Source of the DNA: Paucilactobacillus vaccinostercus DSM 20634
GTDB lineage: Bacteria; Bacillota; Bacilli; Lactobacillales; Lactobacillaceae
Direction: 5' to 3'
NCBI RefSeq assembly: GCF_001436295.1
Contig: NZ_AYYY01000020.1
Span: 1 to 32,404 of the forward strand
Length of the DNA: 32,404 nucleotides
The notes under the pieces are model-generated. The model was not told where the DNA came from and did no database searches. It was given only the letters and a program-made list of their open reading frames with translations. Position numbers and translations under genes: made by a program. The stretch's first letter is position 1. Every line of letters begins with the position of its first letter. Positions 23,996-31,936 of the stretch are shown one piece after another.

Positions 23996-24163
23996 TAACC
24001 CTGATTATCGCTGGTAAATTTGAAGATTTCAAGAACTTCGTCTTAAAGATTTGTTGTGTTCGTAATCTTTTTGCTAAGGAACTTAAGCTATTGTTTAGAA
24101 TCCCTATTTTACTTGAAAGATTTACACTGATTGAAATGACGCTTGTTTTGTTGGTTCTATTAA
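23996..24163. other. AT-rich intergenic stretch without a recognisable gene
   Basis: Both strands have short open frames here but none has a ribosome site or a recognisable motif. Confidence 0.4.
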
Positions 24164-24208
24164 AATAAGCCATGTCAATCCCAAGGACCGAGATTAACAT
24201 AGCTTATT
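24164..24208. repeat. Short palindromic repeat, possible serS terminator
   Basis: This 45-base element pairs AATAAGC/GCTTATT, ATGT/ACAT and AATC/GATT. It is about 80% identical to 24333-24377, the inner hairpin of the element next to serS. On the minus strand it is followed by TTAATAG, a weak T tract, so it may end the serS transcript. Confidence 0.55.
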
Positions 24209-24232
24209 CGTACTTTTTTAACTTGTCTAGTT

Positions 24233-24266
24233 GGGTTCCGCAGAACAGACTTCTGCGCTTAACCCG
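24233..24266. repeat. Hairpin related to the asd 3' element
   Basis: GGGTT-CGCAGAA pairs with TTCTGCG-AACCC. The 33-base unit matches 24 of 33 bases in 4226-4258, including GGGTTC at one end and CTGCGCTTAACCC at the other. The bases in the stem differ but still pair. Confidence 0.55.
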
Positions 24267-24306
24267 GTCTAGCTAACCATTCTCCGGCTAGTTTAGTTGA
24301 GCTACA

Positions 24307-24407
24307 CAAGGCCAGCCCTCTGCGCTTAGCAAAATAAGACACGCCAATCCCAAAAGCCGGGATTAACATGCCTTATTCCACTAATGCTCAAGGTCTAAGC
24401 GGCCTTG
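24307..24407 (-). repeat. Structured repeat element in the serS 3' UTR, copy 2
   Basis: Nested pairs: CAAGGCC (24307-24313) with GGCCTTG (24401-24407), GCTTAG with CTAAGC, AATAAG (24333-24338) with CTTATT (24372-24377), and ATCCC with GGGAT. The unpaired segments TGCGCTTA (24321) and TAATGCTCAA (24382-24391) lie 12 bases before and 5 bases after the inner hairpin, exactly as in copy 1 after asd. It starts 9 bases beyond the serS stop. Confidence 0.65.
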
Positions 24408-24416
24408 TTTCGCATC

Positions 24417-25721
24417 CTATTTTCTATTAAACGGTACCGCATTATCCTTTGTAATCTTTGTAATACCGTGGAAGTAAGGGACCAATGCCTCCGGCACCGT
24501 TACCGAACCGTCTTCATTTTGGTAGTTTTCCAAAATTGCTGCTACCGTGCGGCCAACCGCTAATCCAGAGCCGTTTAGCGTGTGCACATATTGTAACTTG
24601 CCATTTTCGTCACGATACTGAATGTGCGCCCGCCGTGCTTGGAAGTCTTCCGTGTTAGAGCAGCTCGAAATTTCACGATAGATATTTTGTTCTGGCATCC
24701 AGACCTCAATATCATGGGTTTCAGCCGCTGAAAAGCCCATGTCACCCGTTGAAAGGGTAATCACATGGTACGCCAAGCCTAATTTTTGTAAGATATTTTC
24801 GGCGTTAGCTGTCATTTTTTCCAATTCATCGTATGAATTTTCTGGCTTCGAATACTTCACCATTTCCACCTTATTAAATTGGTGCATCCGGATCAAGCCC
24901 CGAGTATCTCGCCCAGCCGAACCTGCTTCAGAACGGAATGATGGCGTCAATGCCGTCACGTATACTGGTAATTTTTCGGCAGGAATCACTTCGTCAGCGA
25001 AATAGTTAGTTAACGGGACTTCCGCCGTCGGAATCATCGTCAACTGATGTTCGTCAGCTTCGATTTGATACACATCCTGCTTGAACTTCGGGAATTGGCC
25101 CGTTCCATACATGGCCTTACCATTCACAAGATAGGGTGGTAACACCTCGGTATAGCCTTCCTTCATGTGTTCATCAAGCATGAAGTTGTAAACGGCCCGT
25201 TCCAACTGTGCGCCCAGGCCAACATAGTAAACAAACCGGGCACCCGAAACTTTGGCGGCCCGTTCAAAATCTAAAATACCAAGTCCTTCACCAATTTCCC
25301 AGTGGGCCTTGGGTTCAAAATCAAAACTAGGAACCTTTCCAACCTTACGTTGTTCGACGTTAGCATCTTCATCTTTCCCAACCGGAATGCCATCATGGGG
25401 CATGTTTGGTAAGTGAGCCATCTTGTTTTGAAAGTCGATATCATTGGCGTTTAACTGATCATCAAGGGCCTTGATATCCTCGCCGACCTTTTTCATGGCC
25501 GCAATTGCATCATCGGCTGATTCCTTGTTCCGCTTAGCCTGCGCAATTTGTTTTGATACTTCGTTTCGTTGGGCCTTCAACGTTTCAGTTTGTTGAATCA
25601 GTTCCCGACGCTTGGCATCCAGTGCAAAAATAGTGTCCAAATCGGCCGCAGCAACCCCACGCGTTGCCAGGCGTTCTTTATAATGATCGGGATCGGTGCG
25701 CATCTTTTTAATATCTAACAT
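24417..25721 (-). CDS. serS: Seryl-tRNA synthetase
   Basis: This enzyme charges tRNA-Ser (and tRNA-Sec where present) with serine. The 434-residue protein starts at ATG 25721 (MLDIKKMR), with GGAGG 8 bases upstream. The N-terminal coiled-coil arm that grips the long variable arm of tRNA-Ser covers about residues 30-100. Class II motif 2 is [17 protein letters not shown], and motif 3 is [16 protein letters not shown]. It is T-box controlled and followed by a cluster of structured repeats. Confidence 0.97.
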   Translation of the reverse strand: MLDIKKMRTDPDHYKERLATRGVAAADLDTIFALDAKRRELIQQTETLKAQRNEVSKQIAQAKRNKESADDAIAAMKKVGEDIKALDDQLNANDIDFQNKMAHLPNMPHDGIPVGKDEDANVEQRKVGKVPSFDFEPKAHWEIGEGLGILDFERAAKVSGARFVYYVGLGAQLERAVYNFMLDEHMKEGYTEVLPPYLVNGKAMYGTGQFPKFKQDVYQIEADEHQLTMIPTAEVPLTNYFADEVIPAEKLPVYVTALTPSFRSEAGSAGRDTRGLIRMHQFNKVEMVKYSKPENSYDELEKMTANAENILQKLGLAYHVITLSTGDMGFSAAETHDIEVWMPEQNIYREISSCSNTEDFQARRAHIQYRDENGKLQYVHTLNGSGLAVGRTVAAILENYQNEDGSVTVPEALVPYFHGITKITKDNAVPFNRK

Positions 25722-25735
25722 ATTCCTTACCTCCA

Positions 25736-25957
25736 TAAAAATAGAGCCACTCCATCCTCAAATTTTTGGGACGAAATGGCTCTAGTTCCGCGGTACCACC
25801 CAAGTTTGTCTTACGACACCCTCGTTACATTGATAACGGCCAATCACCGTGCGGCATTACCCGCCCACATTTAGCTGCATCGGAGTTTCGACGTCCGCTT
25901 CACACCACCCAGCGGCTCTCTGAGCGTCTACTTGAAATGCAATCGTGTTTCTTAACA
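25736..25957 (-). promoter_or_regulatory. T-box riboswitch of serS (Ser specifier TCC)
   Basis: The minus strand has the T-box core GGGTGGTACCGCG (25789-25801) and a terminator (AGAGCCA/TGGCTCT arms, 25742-25783) followed by a T run. Stem I has the AGTA motif and pairs GCAT/ATGC and GACG/CGTC. The specifier side GAAACTCCG offers TCC, serine, at 25882-25884 followed by a purine. The variable base is T, which would meet the G discriminator of tRNA-Ser by a G-U pair rather than a Watson-Crick pair. Confidence 0.92.
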
Positions 25958-25962
25958 AAGTA

Positions 25963-25991
25963 ATAATAGTATATTCGTTCCTGTTTGGCAA
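25963..25991 (-). promoter_or_regulatory. Promoter of the serS leader
   Basis: On the minus strand TTGCCA (25986-25991), a 17-base spacer, TATTAT (25963-25968). Confidence 0.7.
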
Positions 25992-26021
25992 CCAGTTCGT
26001 CGAATGCCCACTAAAAATTGA

Positions 26022-26426
26022 CTAGCAAATTTGATTCTTCATGGTCACTTTTTGCTCGTCGCGTTCACGAGCTGCCTCTTCCTCTGATTTGGCAACTTGA
26101 ATCGTCACCGCGCTATCTAGCAGGCCAGAATCATCCCCTAATTGCAGAGTTCCGGCCTGATGCTTTAGATTAAGGCCCGTGGTGAAGAAATATTCTTCCG
26201 CTTGACTCGTGTAAAGTTGGAGGCCAGCGTCGTTTACCAACGGCCGCTCAAAATCTGGATCAGGGCGGTCACTCACGACTAGTTGAAACTTATCGCCAAT
26301 CGCGCACGAGCCACCGAGGTTCGAGTACTTATTCGAGCCATCATCCAGCGCCAAAATCACCGGTTTAGTGAAGTCAACGTGCTTCTTGAGGTACGTTACT
26401 GCAGTATCTTTGATATTAATTTTCAT
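26022..26426 (-). CDS. HesB/YneR-like iron-sulfur biosynthesis family protein
   Basis: The 134-residue product starts at ATG 26426 (MKINIKDTA), with AGGGG 7 bases upstream. The N-terminal half resembles the HesB/IscA-like fold as found in the YneR-type proteins of lactobacilli (ILALDDGSNKYSNLGGSC, then FQLVVSD). Only one cysteine of the usual A-type set is visible in this region (GGSC), with another at the extreme C-terminus, so a true cluster-carrier role is doubtful. Confidence 0.65.
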   Translation of the reverse strand: MKINIKDTAVTYLKKHVDFTKPVILALDDGSNKYSNLGGSCAIGDKFQLVVSDRPDPDFERPLVNDAGLQLYTSQAEEYFFTTGLNLKHQAGTLQLGDDSGLLDSAVTIQVAKSEEEAARERDEQKVTMKNQIC

Positions 26427-26588
26427 CAGTTCACCCCTTCTTTGCACCTATCATACCGAATCGGAGGGGTCAATTTAAAATAATCTGCTCACCTTTAGTA
26501 AGCTATTGTGAAATTTGTTAGTGGTGAACCAAGAGTCTTTCCACGATTCGCATGGCTCAAACAATAAAGAAACAAGTTGATGAGAAGT

Positions 26589-26618
26589 AAAAGTGCCCCA
26601 CTCTCTCGAGTAGGACAC
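26589..26618 (-). terminator. Terminator of the aldose epimerase gene
   Basis: On the minus strand GTGTCCTACTC pairs with GAGTGGGGCAC (11 bp including G-T pairs) around a GAGA loop, followed by TTTT. It starts 27 bases beyond the stop. Confidence 0.7.
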
Positions 26619-26645
26619 CTACGGACTAAAAATTAAGTTGACTTA

Positions 26646-27653
26646 CTACGCTTCGTAGTACTTGTAACGAATCGTGTATTCCTTGGGTTGGCCTGGTTCC
26701 AAGACGATATCGCCAAAGCCATCATGGTTGATGGCGTCTGGCAACATTTGGGCTTCCGTCGCCAGGGCGTTGTACGGCTTCGAATCATCCTGTGGGTTGG
26801 CCGTGTAGACAACTAACCCGTTACGGTCGGAATAGATTGCAACGTGGCGGTTACTATTGGTATCACTTAAAACCGCAATCGGCTGATCATCACTTGGCGT
26901 CACCTCGAAAGCATCGTCAATCTCGATCTTACCGGTTTGGGCTTCAATGTCGGTTAACGCCTTAGTTACTACCGTGGCGTCAGTAAAGTCATAGCCAGTT
27001 CCCTTAACAGCCAAGAACTTGCCTGTCGGGAGCTTTTCTTCGTTTAATTCCAGCCGGCGATCGGCGTTAATCTTCAGTTCTTGACTCGTCAAGTCGGCCT
27101 GACCATCCGTTAGGTTAAAGTAAGCATGGTTCGTTGGGTTAAACAGGGTTGCCGCCGTTGTCTTGGCGCCAAAGGTAATCGCAACTTCGTTATCATCGTT
27201 GAACGTGAACGTGATGGTCACGTCAATGTCGCCAGGAAAGTTATCGTCGGCACTGTCGATATGCCGAGAGAACGTTACGCTCGCATCGTGTTCTCGCGTT
27301 TCTTGGGTGGCATTCCAGATTAGTTCAGTAAACCCGTTAAAGCCCCCATGCAAGGTATTCCCATTTTCATTTTGATCAAAATGGTAGTCCTGTCCGTTGA
27401 TTGTTGCTTGAGCGTTAGTCAAGCGACCGGCCACCCGCCCCACGGATTTGCACAAGCAGTAGTTAGCAGGACCAGCGTAACGATCAACACTATCAAAATG
27501 AACGATTAATGGTTTGCCATTGACCACAAAACCCTGCCAAATGGCCCCCAGTGTTAGCACCTGAATGTAGTTACCGGCCGCATTCTTAATCGTGTAACGA
27601 TCGATATTTTGTCCTTCATGCTGTCCAAAAATGTCTGTTGTAATTTCCATCAT
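26646..27653 (-). CDS. galM: Aldose 1-epimerase (GalM family)
   Basis: It interconverts alpha and beta anomers of sugars such as galactose, glucose or maltose. The 335-residue protein starts at ATG 27653 (MMEITTDI), with AGGGG 7 bases upstream. Catalytic segments are NTLHGG (first His), NPTNHAYFNL (second His) and the C-terminal Glu in VLEPG. The usual GRxANR motif appears as GRVAGR. A cre-like site overlaps its transcription start region, so CcpA repression is likely. It stands alone, not in a Leloir operon. Confidence 0.92.
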   Translation of the reverse strand: MMEITTDIFGQHEGQNIDRYTIKNAAGNYIQVLTLGAIWQGFVVNGKPLIVHFDSVDRYAGPANYCLCKSVGRVAGRLTNAQATINGQDYHFDQNENGNTLHGGFNGFTELIWNATQETREHDASVTFSRHIDSADDNFPGDIDVTITFTFNDDNEVAITFGAKTTAATLFNPTNHAYFNLTDGQADLTSQELKINADRRLELNEEKLPTGKFLAVKGTGYDFTDATVVTKALTDIEAQTGKIEIDDAFEVTPSDDQPIAVLSDTNSNRHVAIYSDRNGLVVYTANPQDDSKPYNALATEAQMLPDAINHDGFGDIVLEPGQPKEYTIRYKYYEA

Positions 27654-27666
27654 CCATTGTCCCCTT

Positions 27667-27680
27667 TGAAAACGCTTTAA
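27667..27680 (-). promoter_or_regulatory. cre-like site upstream of galM
   Basis: TGAAAACGCTTTAA matches the cre consensus TGWAANCGNTNWCA at 13 of 14 positions. It lies just downstream of a minus-strand TATAAT (27690-27695) and 14 bases before the start codon, where bound CcpA would block transcription. Confidence 0.6.
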
Positions 27681-27760
27681 TTGGTTTCTATTATACACTT
27701 TTCTGATAATTGATGAGTAAAATTTTTAGGATTTTTTAGTAAAAAACGTGTTGATCCACT

Positions 27761-28414
27761 TTATTTGGTCGCATCCACGCCATACCGCCACTGACCAAAA
27801 TAATGCATGATCAGATTGAGCGTCATTCCCACTAGCACGGCGGCTAAAATTGTTCCTAGTCCGACACTGCCTAGCCCGTGAACGAGTAGCAAACACGTGA
27901 TCAACGACAAAATCACCATCGTTGAATCGGTCGCCATCTTAACCTTGGGAAAGGCAATCTGCGTCGCATCCGCAATCACGCCCATAATGCCCTCACCGGC
28001 GAGCGGAATCAAGTTCGTGGGCATATAGAAAAAGATGCCGATCGCAATGCAAACAATCGATAAGACCGACAGTAACAGTTGCACCCCGAAATTGGTGGCG
28101 TTAGGTAAGAACGTCACGAGCCAGTTACAAAACGTGGTAAAGTAGCCAAACACAACGCCAACTGCGACTTGAAATAGTTGGCGCCACTGAAACCGTCGGC
28201 GTAAAATTATAATTTGTAACAACACAAGAAAGACGTGCAGGATAATGGTTGCCTTGCCCATTTCAATTCCCCACACCACCGTCATGGTATACGGAATCGA
28301 GCTAATCGGCGATACGCCCAAGTTAGACTTAACCGACAGTGAAATCCCGATCGTCATGATAAAAAGGCCCAGGAAGTAAAATCCTAGGCGCTGGCCAATT
28401 GTTTGATGTTTCAT
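27761..28414 (-). CDS. YczE/YitT-like membrane protein
   Basis: The 217-residue protein has five or six membrane helices. Its opening (LGFYFLGLFIMTIGISLSV, then NLGVSPISSIPY) and the loop NLIPLAGEGIMGVI are typical of the YczE/YyaS/DUF6198 family. Its function is not established; in Bacillus YczE is linked to antibiotic synthesis. GGAGG lies 7 bases before the ATG. It follows marR, with a copy of the marR operator in the gap, so it is probably repressed by that regulator. Confidence 0.82.
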   Translation of the reverse strand: MKHQTIGQRLGFYFLGLFIMTIGISLSVKSNLGVSPISSIPYTMTVVWGIEMGKATIILHVFLVLLQIIILRRRFQWRQLFQVAVGVVFGYFTTFCNWLVTFLPNATNFGVQLLLSVLSIVCIAIGIFFYMPTNLIPLAGEGIMGVIADATQIAFPKVKMATDSTMVILSLITCLLLVHGLGSVGLGTILAAVLVGMTLNLIMHYFGQWRYGVDATK

Positions 28415-28435
28415 TCAAGTTCCTCCAAGTTAAAA

Positions 28436-28456
28436 ATAGTTAGTAAACTAAGTATT
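28436..28456. promoter_or_regulatory. MarR operator copy between marR and the YczE-like gene
   Basis: ATAGTTAG-T-AAACTAAGTATT, a quasi-palindrome (AGTTAG/CTAAGT arms), identical at 20 of 21 bases to the site in the marR promoter read on the other strand. Confidence 0.7.
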
Positions 28457-28467
28457 ACGGCAAAATT

Positions 28468-28899
28468 TTAGTGCATATTCTCGAGCATCTGTGCCATCAC
28501 CTTAAAAAAGACGGCCAAATCGGCATCATCGACGTGCGCGGTCAGCTTATTTTCGAGTTGGATAATATCAGCCAGCACCCCACTACGAGCTTGTTCTGCC
28601 TTAGCGGTCGGAATAATTCGTTTGCGTCGATTATCCTCAGGCATCGACTGTCGCACAATTAAACCGGCCTGCTCCATTTTTTTGAGCAGCGCCGACGCGG
28701 TCGAAGGCCGAATACTATACTTTTCTTCAACATCCTTTTGAAAAATATCATGTGTTTGCGTTTCAACTAATATGTAAATCAACGTGCGCGCCTGCGCACC
28801 ATTAATACCATTTCGGGTTGCCGAAATATCGAGTTCTCGCCGAATCTTATTATGCAGCTTGTTGACGTACTGGCCGACGTCTTTTTCTTTTACACCCAT
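28468..28899 (-). CDS. MarR-family transcriptional regulator
   Basis: The 143-residue winged-helix repressor has the recognition-helix region IRPSTASALLKKMEQAGLI (about 63-81) and the wing PEDNRRKRIIPT. Dimerisation helices lie at both ends. AGGAG lies 8 bases before the ATG. It is probably autoregulated, because a quasi-palindromic site overlaps the +1 side of its own promoter, and the same site precedes the YczE-like gene downstream. The effector is unknown. Confidence 0.92.
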   Translation of the reverse strand: MGVKEKDVGQYVNKLHNKIRRELDISATRNGINGAQARTLIYILVETQTHDIFQKDVEEKYSIRPSTASALLKKMEQAGLIVRQSMPEDNRRKRIIPTAKAEQARSGVLADIIQLENKLTAHVDDADLAVFFKVMAQMLENMH

Positions 28900-28915
28900 T
28901 GATTACGCTCCTGTA

Positions 28916-28936
28916 AATACTTAGTTTCCTAACTAT
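28916..28936. promoter_or_regulatory. MarR operator at the marR promoter
   Basis: AATACTTAG-TTTCCTAACTAT, the reverse complement of the 28436-28456 site except for one base. It begins at the edge of the -10 box, where a bound repressor would block initiation. Confidence 0.7.
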
Positions 28937-28963
28937 ATTACCCGACAACGGCCAAGTTGTCAA
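28935..28963 (-). promoter_or_regulatory. Promoter of marR
   Basis: On the minus strand a perfect -35, TTGACA (28958-28963), 17 bases, -10 TAATAT (28935-28940). The -35 merges with the T tract of the preceding terminator. Confidence 0.8.
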
Positions 28964-28999
28964 AAAAAGCATTCCCTAAAAATCACAGGAACGCTTTTT
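28962..28999 (-). terminator. Terminator of the DUF454-like gene
   Basis: On the minus strand AAAAAGCGTTCC pairs with GGAATGCTTTTT around a 12-base loop (one A-C mismatch), followed by more T. It lies 47 bases after the stop. Confidence 0.75.
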
Positions 29000-29046
29000 G
29001 ATCTCTTAAATTTTAATTTCAGGATCTTGGCAACTTTAACCATGCT

Positions 29047-29280
29047 CTAAACTGCTTTTTTCATCACTTTTGGCTCATGCTTTTGCACCCACAATGCGAG
29101 CCGCGTTTGCAGTAAGCGCTGGTACAGACGTGGGGAGCACTTTTTTAGGCTATGCAGCATGAGGAGTAAAAATGGCAATCCGGGAATGATTGGTAGCGCA
29201 AAGCCCACAATTGCGCCAATAAATCCCGTCAATGATAAGGTGGCCCACAACACTTTTGTCATTAATAATGGCATCTCCAA
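29047..29280 (-). CDS. DUF454/YbaN-like small membrane protein
   Basis: The 77-residue product has two close hydrophobic segments with the family loop GFALPIIPGLPFLLL (about residues 26-40), then a basic region (HSLKKCSPRLYQRLL). It is shorter than the usual 100-120 aa. The start is TTG 29280, with AGGGG 5 bases upstream, or ATG 29274, with AGGGG 11 bases upstream; both are possible. The function is unknown. Confidence 0.7.
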   Translation of the reverse strand: MEMPLLMTKVLWATLSLTGFIGAIVGFALPIIPGLPFLLLMLHSLKKCSPRLYQRLLQTRLALWVQKHEPKVMKKAV

Positions 29281-29443
29281 TCCATCCCCTTTCTGAAATC
29301 TTGTAGCTATCTTACGGGGTCAAACGAGAGAATGCAATCAATGCCAAGTGCCCTTTGCTGAAACTTAATTTGCTTAATATTTTAGCAAGAATTTGGCCGT
29401 TGTTTGTTCATGAATAATGGGAAATATGACTTAATTGCGTGCT

Positions 29444-29481
29444 AAAAAAGGCTATCAGATCGTTGATCTAATGGCCCTTTT
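29444..29481 (-). terminator. Terminator of the acc-fabI operon
   Basis: On the minus strand AAAAGGGCCATTAGATC pairs with GATCTGATAGCCTTTT around a 3-base loop, ending in a T run about 50 bases after the fabI stop. Confidence 0.85.
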
Positions 29482-29529
29482 ATTGTGTCTTAATTGGTAA
29501 CTGGTTGCATAAGGAGAAACTTCGCATCC

Positions 29530-30288
29530 CTAAATCAAATGCACACCCTTATCCACATACATCACATCACCCGTCACGCCGGTTGCCATGTCACTCATTA
29601 AGAACGCGGCCACGTTACCAATTTCTGTGACCGTGACGTCTTTCCCGTCCACCGTTCGCTCACGTGAGATCTTTAGCAGGTTACCGTGATCCTTAATGCC
29701 CGTGACCGCGAGCGTCTTGATTGCCCCGGCCGAGATGGCGTTCACCCGAATTCCCTGCTCACCCAGCTCACTGGCTAAGTAACGCATGCTGGATTCCAAC
29801 GCCGCCTTGGCAACGCCCATCATGTTGTAATGTGGGACCGCCCGTTCCGACCCAAAATAGGTCAACGTCACGATCGAACCACCATCCGTCATCAAGGGTT
29901 GCGCCGCCTTAGCGACCGCAATTAATGAATAGGCACTAATTTCCTGGGCCAAATCGTAACCGGCCCGGCTTGTTGAGACCAGTCCGTGCTCCAGCGTTTC
30001 CTTGTCCGCAAACGCAATCGCATGGACTAACCCATTAATTTTGCCGTAACGTTCACCAATCGTCGTAAACGTTTGGGCAATATTATCATCGTCGGCAACG
30101 TCACATTCGATCAGGTCCGCCTCGTCAGGGACAAACCGCTGTAAACTTTGCTTGATTCGTTCATTTTGATAGGTGAGCACTAGTTTGGCTCCCTGGGCCA
30201 ATGCCGTTTGCGCACAGCCCCAGGCAATACTTCGCTTGTTTGCCACCCCCATGATGACAATTGTCTTACCGGTCAATAATTCGCTCAT
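29530..30288 (-). CDS. fabI: Enoyl-ACP reductase FabI
   Basis: It reduces enoyl-ACP with NAD(P)H in the last step of each fatty-acid elongation round. The 252-residue protein has the FabI-type cofactor segment GVANKRSIAWG (14-24) and the Y-x6-K pair (Y154, K161), with Y144 also present. It ends with YVDKGVHLI. AGAGG precedes the ATG. It is the last gene of the operon, 16 bases after accA. Confidence 0.96.
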   Translation of the reverse strand: MSELLTGKTIVIMGVANKRSIAWGCAQTALAQGAKLVLTYQNERIKQSLQRFVPDEADLIECDVADDDNIAQTFTTIGERYGKINGLVHAIAFADKETLEHGLVSTSRAGYDLAQEISAYSLIAVAKAAQPLMTDGGSIVTLTYFGSERAVPHYNMMGVAKAALESSMRYLASELGEQGIRVNAISAGAIKTLAVTGIKDHGNLLKISRERTVDGKDVTVTEIGNVAAFLMSDMATGVTGDVMYVDKGVHLI

Positions 30289-30304
30289 TGCTTTGTCCTC
30301 TCAC

Positions 30305-31072
30305 TTAAAATTTTCTAAACCGTGCGTGTCGCTGGGCCAACCGTTCGGCCGCCGGCAACGCACTCAATGTTGTTATTTTTTCGGCAATTTGTTGCCGCAA
30401 TTGCTGTAGCTTTGCGACGTCGTTAACCTCGTCAACCACCCGGTCAATGATCCCGTCTTCGTAAAGGTCCTGCGCAGTCAACCGCATTTGTTCCGCCGCT
30501 TCTGCCACCCGATGCGCATCCTTCCACAGGATACTAGCGTAACCTTCCGGTGATAATACCGAGTAAATGCTATCTTCAAACATCCACACTTCATCCCCAC
30601 CAGCTAGTGCTAATGCACCACCACTACCGCCTTCACCCACGATAATGCTGAGGTAAGGCACTTTGATCTGGGCGCCAGTTAGTAGACACTGGGCAATTGC
30701 CTCTCCCTGACCATGATGTTCCGCATGGACATCTGGAAAAGCCCCCGGCGTATTAATCAAGGTCACTACGGGCCGGCCAAACTTATCCGCCTGTTGCATC
30801 AGGCGTTGCGCCTTCCGATAGCCTTCCGGTTCCGGACACCCAAAGTGGCACTGCTGGTTTTGCGCCAGTGTTTGGCCCTTTTGAATTCCAATCACCGTGA
30901 CCGGCTGTCCGTTGAGTTCCCCAATGCCCCCGATCACCGCCGCGTCATCGCTCGCATTTCGGTCACCATGACACTCAAAAAAATGATCCACCACGCCATT
31001 AATCAGGGCCCGAGTAGTTATTTTCTGCTCACTTCTGGCGGCTTGAACCGCTTCAAATGCTGTCCGTGTCAT
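30305..31072 (-). CDS. accA: Acetyl-CoA carboxylase carboxyltransferase subunit alpha
   Basis: With AccD it moves the carboxyl group from biotin to acetyl-CoA to give malonyl-CoA. The 255-residue protein has GQEGGSGGALAL-type segments (GEGGSGGALALAGG, about 145-158) and INTPGAFPDVHAE. I chose ATG 31072 (MTRTAFEAV), which has AGGAGGG 5 bases upstream and overlaps the accD stop as ATGA, so translation is coupled. A longer in-frame reading to 31093 lacks a site. Confidence 0.95.
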   Translation of the reverse strand: MTRTAFEAVQAARSEQKITTRALINGVVDHFFECHGDRNASDDAAVIGGIGELNGQPVTVIGIQKGQTLAQNQQCHFGCPEPEGYRKAQRLMQQADKFGRPVVTLINTPGAFPDVHAEHHGQGEAIAQCLLTGAQIKVPYLSIIVGEGGSGGALALAGGDEVWMFEDSIYSVLSPEGYASILWKDAHRVAEAAEQMRLTAQDLYEDGIIDRVVDEVNDVAKLQQLRQQIAEKITTLSALPAAERLAQRHARFRKF

Positions 31073-31902
31073 TGTGTCCCTCCTGCATGCCAAGTCAACA
31101 GTCGTGCCAAGGTTTGCCTTAATTGTGGCCGTGGCACAATGGTATCGATAAACCCGTGTTCCAACAATGTTTCGGCCCGTTGAAAATCAGCCGGTGGCGT
31201 CTGTTTAATCGTTTGCTCAATTACGCGGCGCCCGGCAAATCCGACCATCGTATGTGGTTCGGCTAAAATAATGTCCCCTTGCATAGCAAAGCTAGCCGTC
31301 ACACCACCCATGGTCGGATCAGTTAGGACGACCAGGTAGGCCAGTCCAGCCGCTTGCAGCTCACTTACCGCCTGCGATACCTTCGTCATCTGCATCAGTG
31401 AGTGAATGCCTTCTTGCATCCGCGCCCCGCCAGAAGTGGTAAACACCACGACCGGTAGCTGACGTTGTCGCGCCTGTTCAAACAACCGCGTTAACTTTTC
31501 ACCCGTAGCCGATCCTAAACTGCCCATGATAAACCGGCTGTCCATGACCGCTAGCCCGCAGGCTTGCCGGCCAATCGTCGCGAAACCGGTGACCACACTC
31601 TCATTTTGCTGGGTCTTCTTCTTTGCCTGACTAATCTTTTGCCGGTACTGAAGATCGTTAAACCGAGCTGGAATCGTCACCTCCCGATCAATTTCTTCAA
31701 ACTGATCGGTCACCATCATGATTCGTTCGCGCGCGCCCAATCGAAGACCGTACCCGCATTCTGGACACGTCTTATCGATGGCATCGTGGGCTAAAAATGT
31801 CGTTTGACAAACAGGACACCGTACCATCACGTCATCGGGAATTTTATCCAACCGCTGCGCCAATTGTTCCGGTGTCGGTGCTTCAAATCGGTTATTCATC
31901 AT
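31069..31902 (-). CDS. accD: Acetyl-CoA carboxylase carboxyltransferase subunit beta
   Basis: The zinc-containing partner of AccA, 277 aa. The N-terminal zinc ribbon has C29, C32, C46 and C49 (CPVC...CPECG). The carboxyltransferase core carries TTSGGARMQEG and LTDPTMGGVTASFA. Start ATG 31902 has GAGGTG 9 bases upstream; the GTG at 31914 lies in that ribosome site. Confidence 0.95.
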   Translation of the reverse strand: MMNNRFEAPTPEQLAQRLDKIPDDVMVRCPVCQTTFLAHDAIDKTCPECGYGLRLGARERIMMVTDQFEEIDREVTIPARFNDLQYRQKISQAKKKTQQNESVVTGFATIGRQACGLAVMDSRFIMGSLGSATGEKLTRLFEQARQRQLPVVVFTTSGGARMQEGIHSLMQMTKVSQAVSELQAAGLAYLVVLTDPTMGGVTASFAMQGDIILAEPHTMVGFAGRRVIEQTIKQTPPADFQRAETLLEHGFIDTIVPRPQLRQTLARLLTWHAGGTQ

Positions 31903-31936
31903 GCTGTCTTTCACCTCTTTAGTCGCGCAACGCCCA

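Noticed and set aside
26500-26580. Short plus-strand readings, for example MAQTIKKQVDEK
   Set aside because: Very short, no ribosome site and no homology; probably chance.
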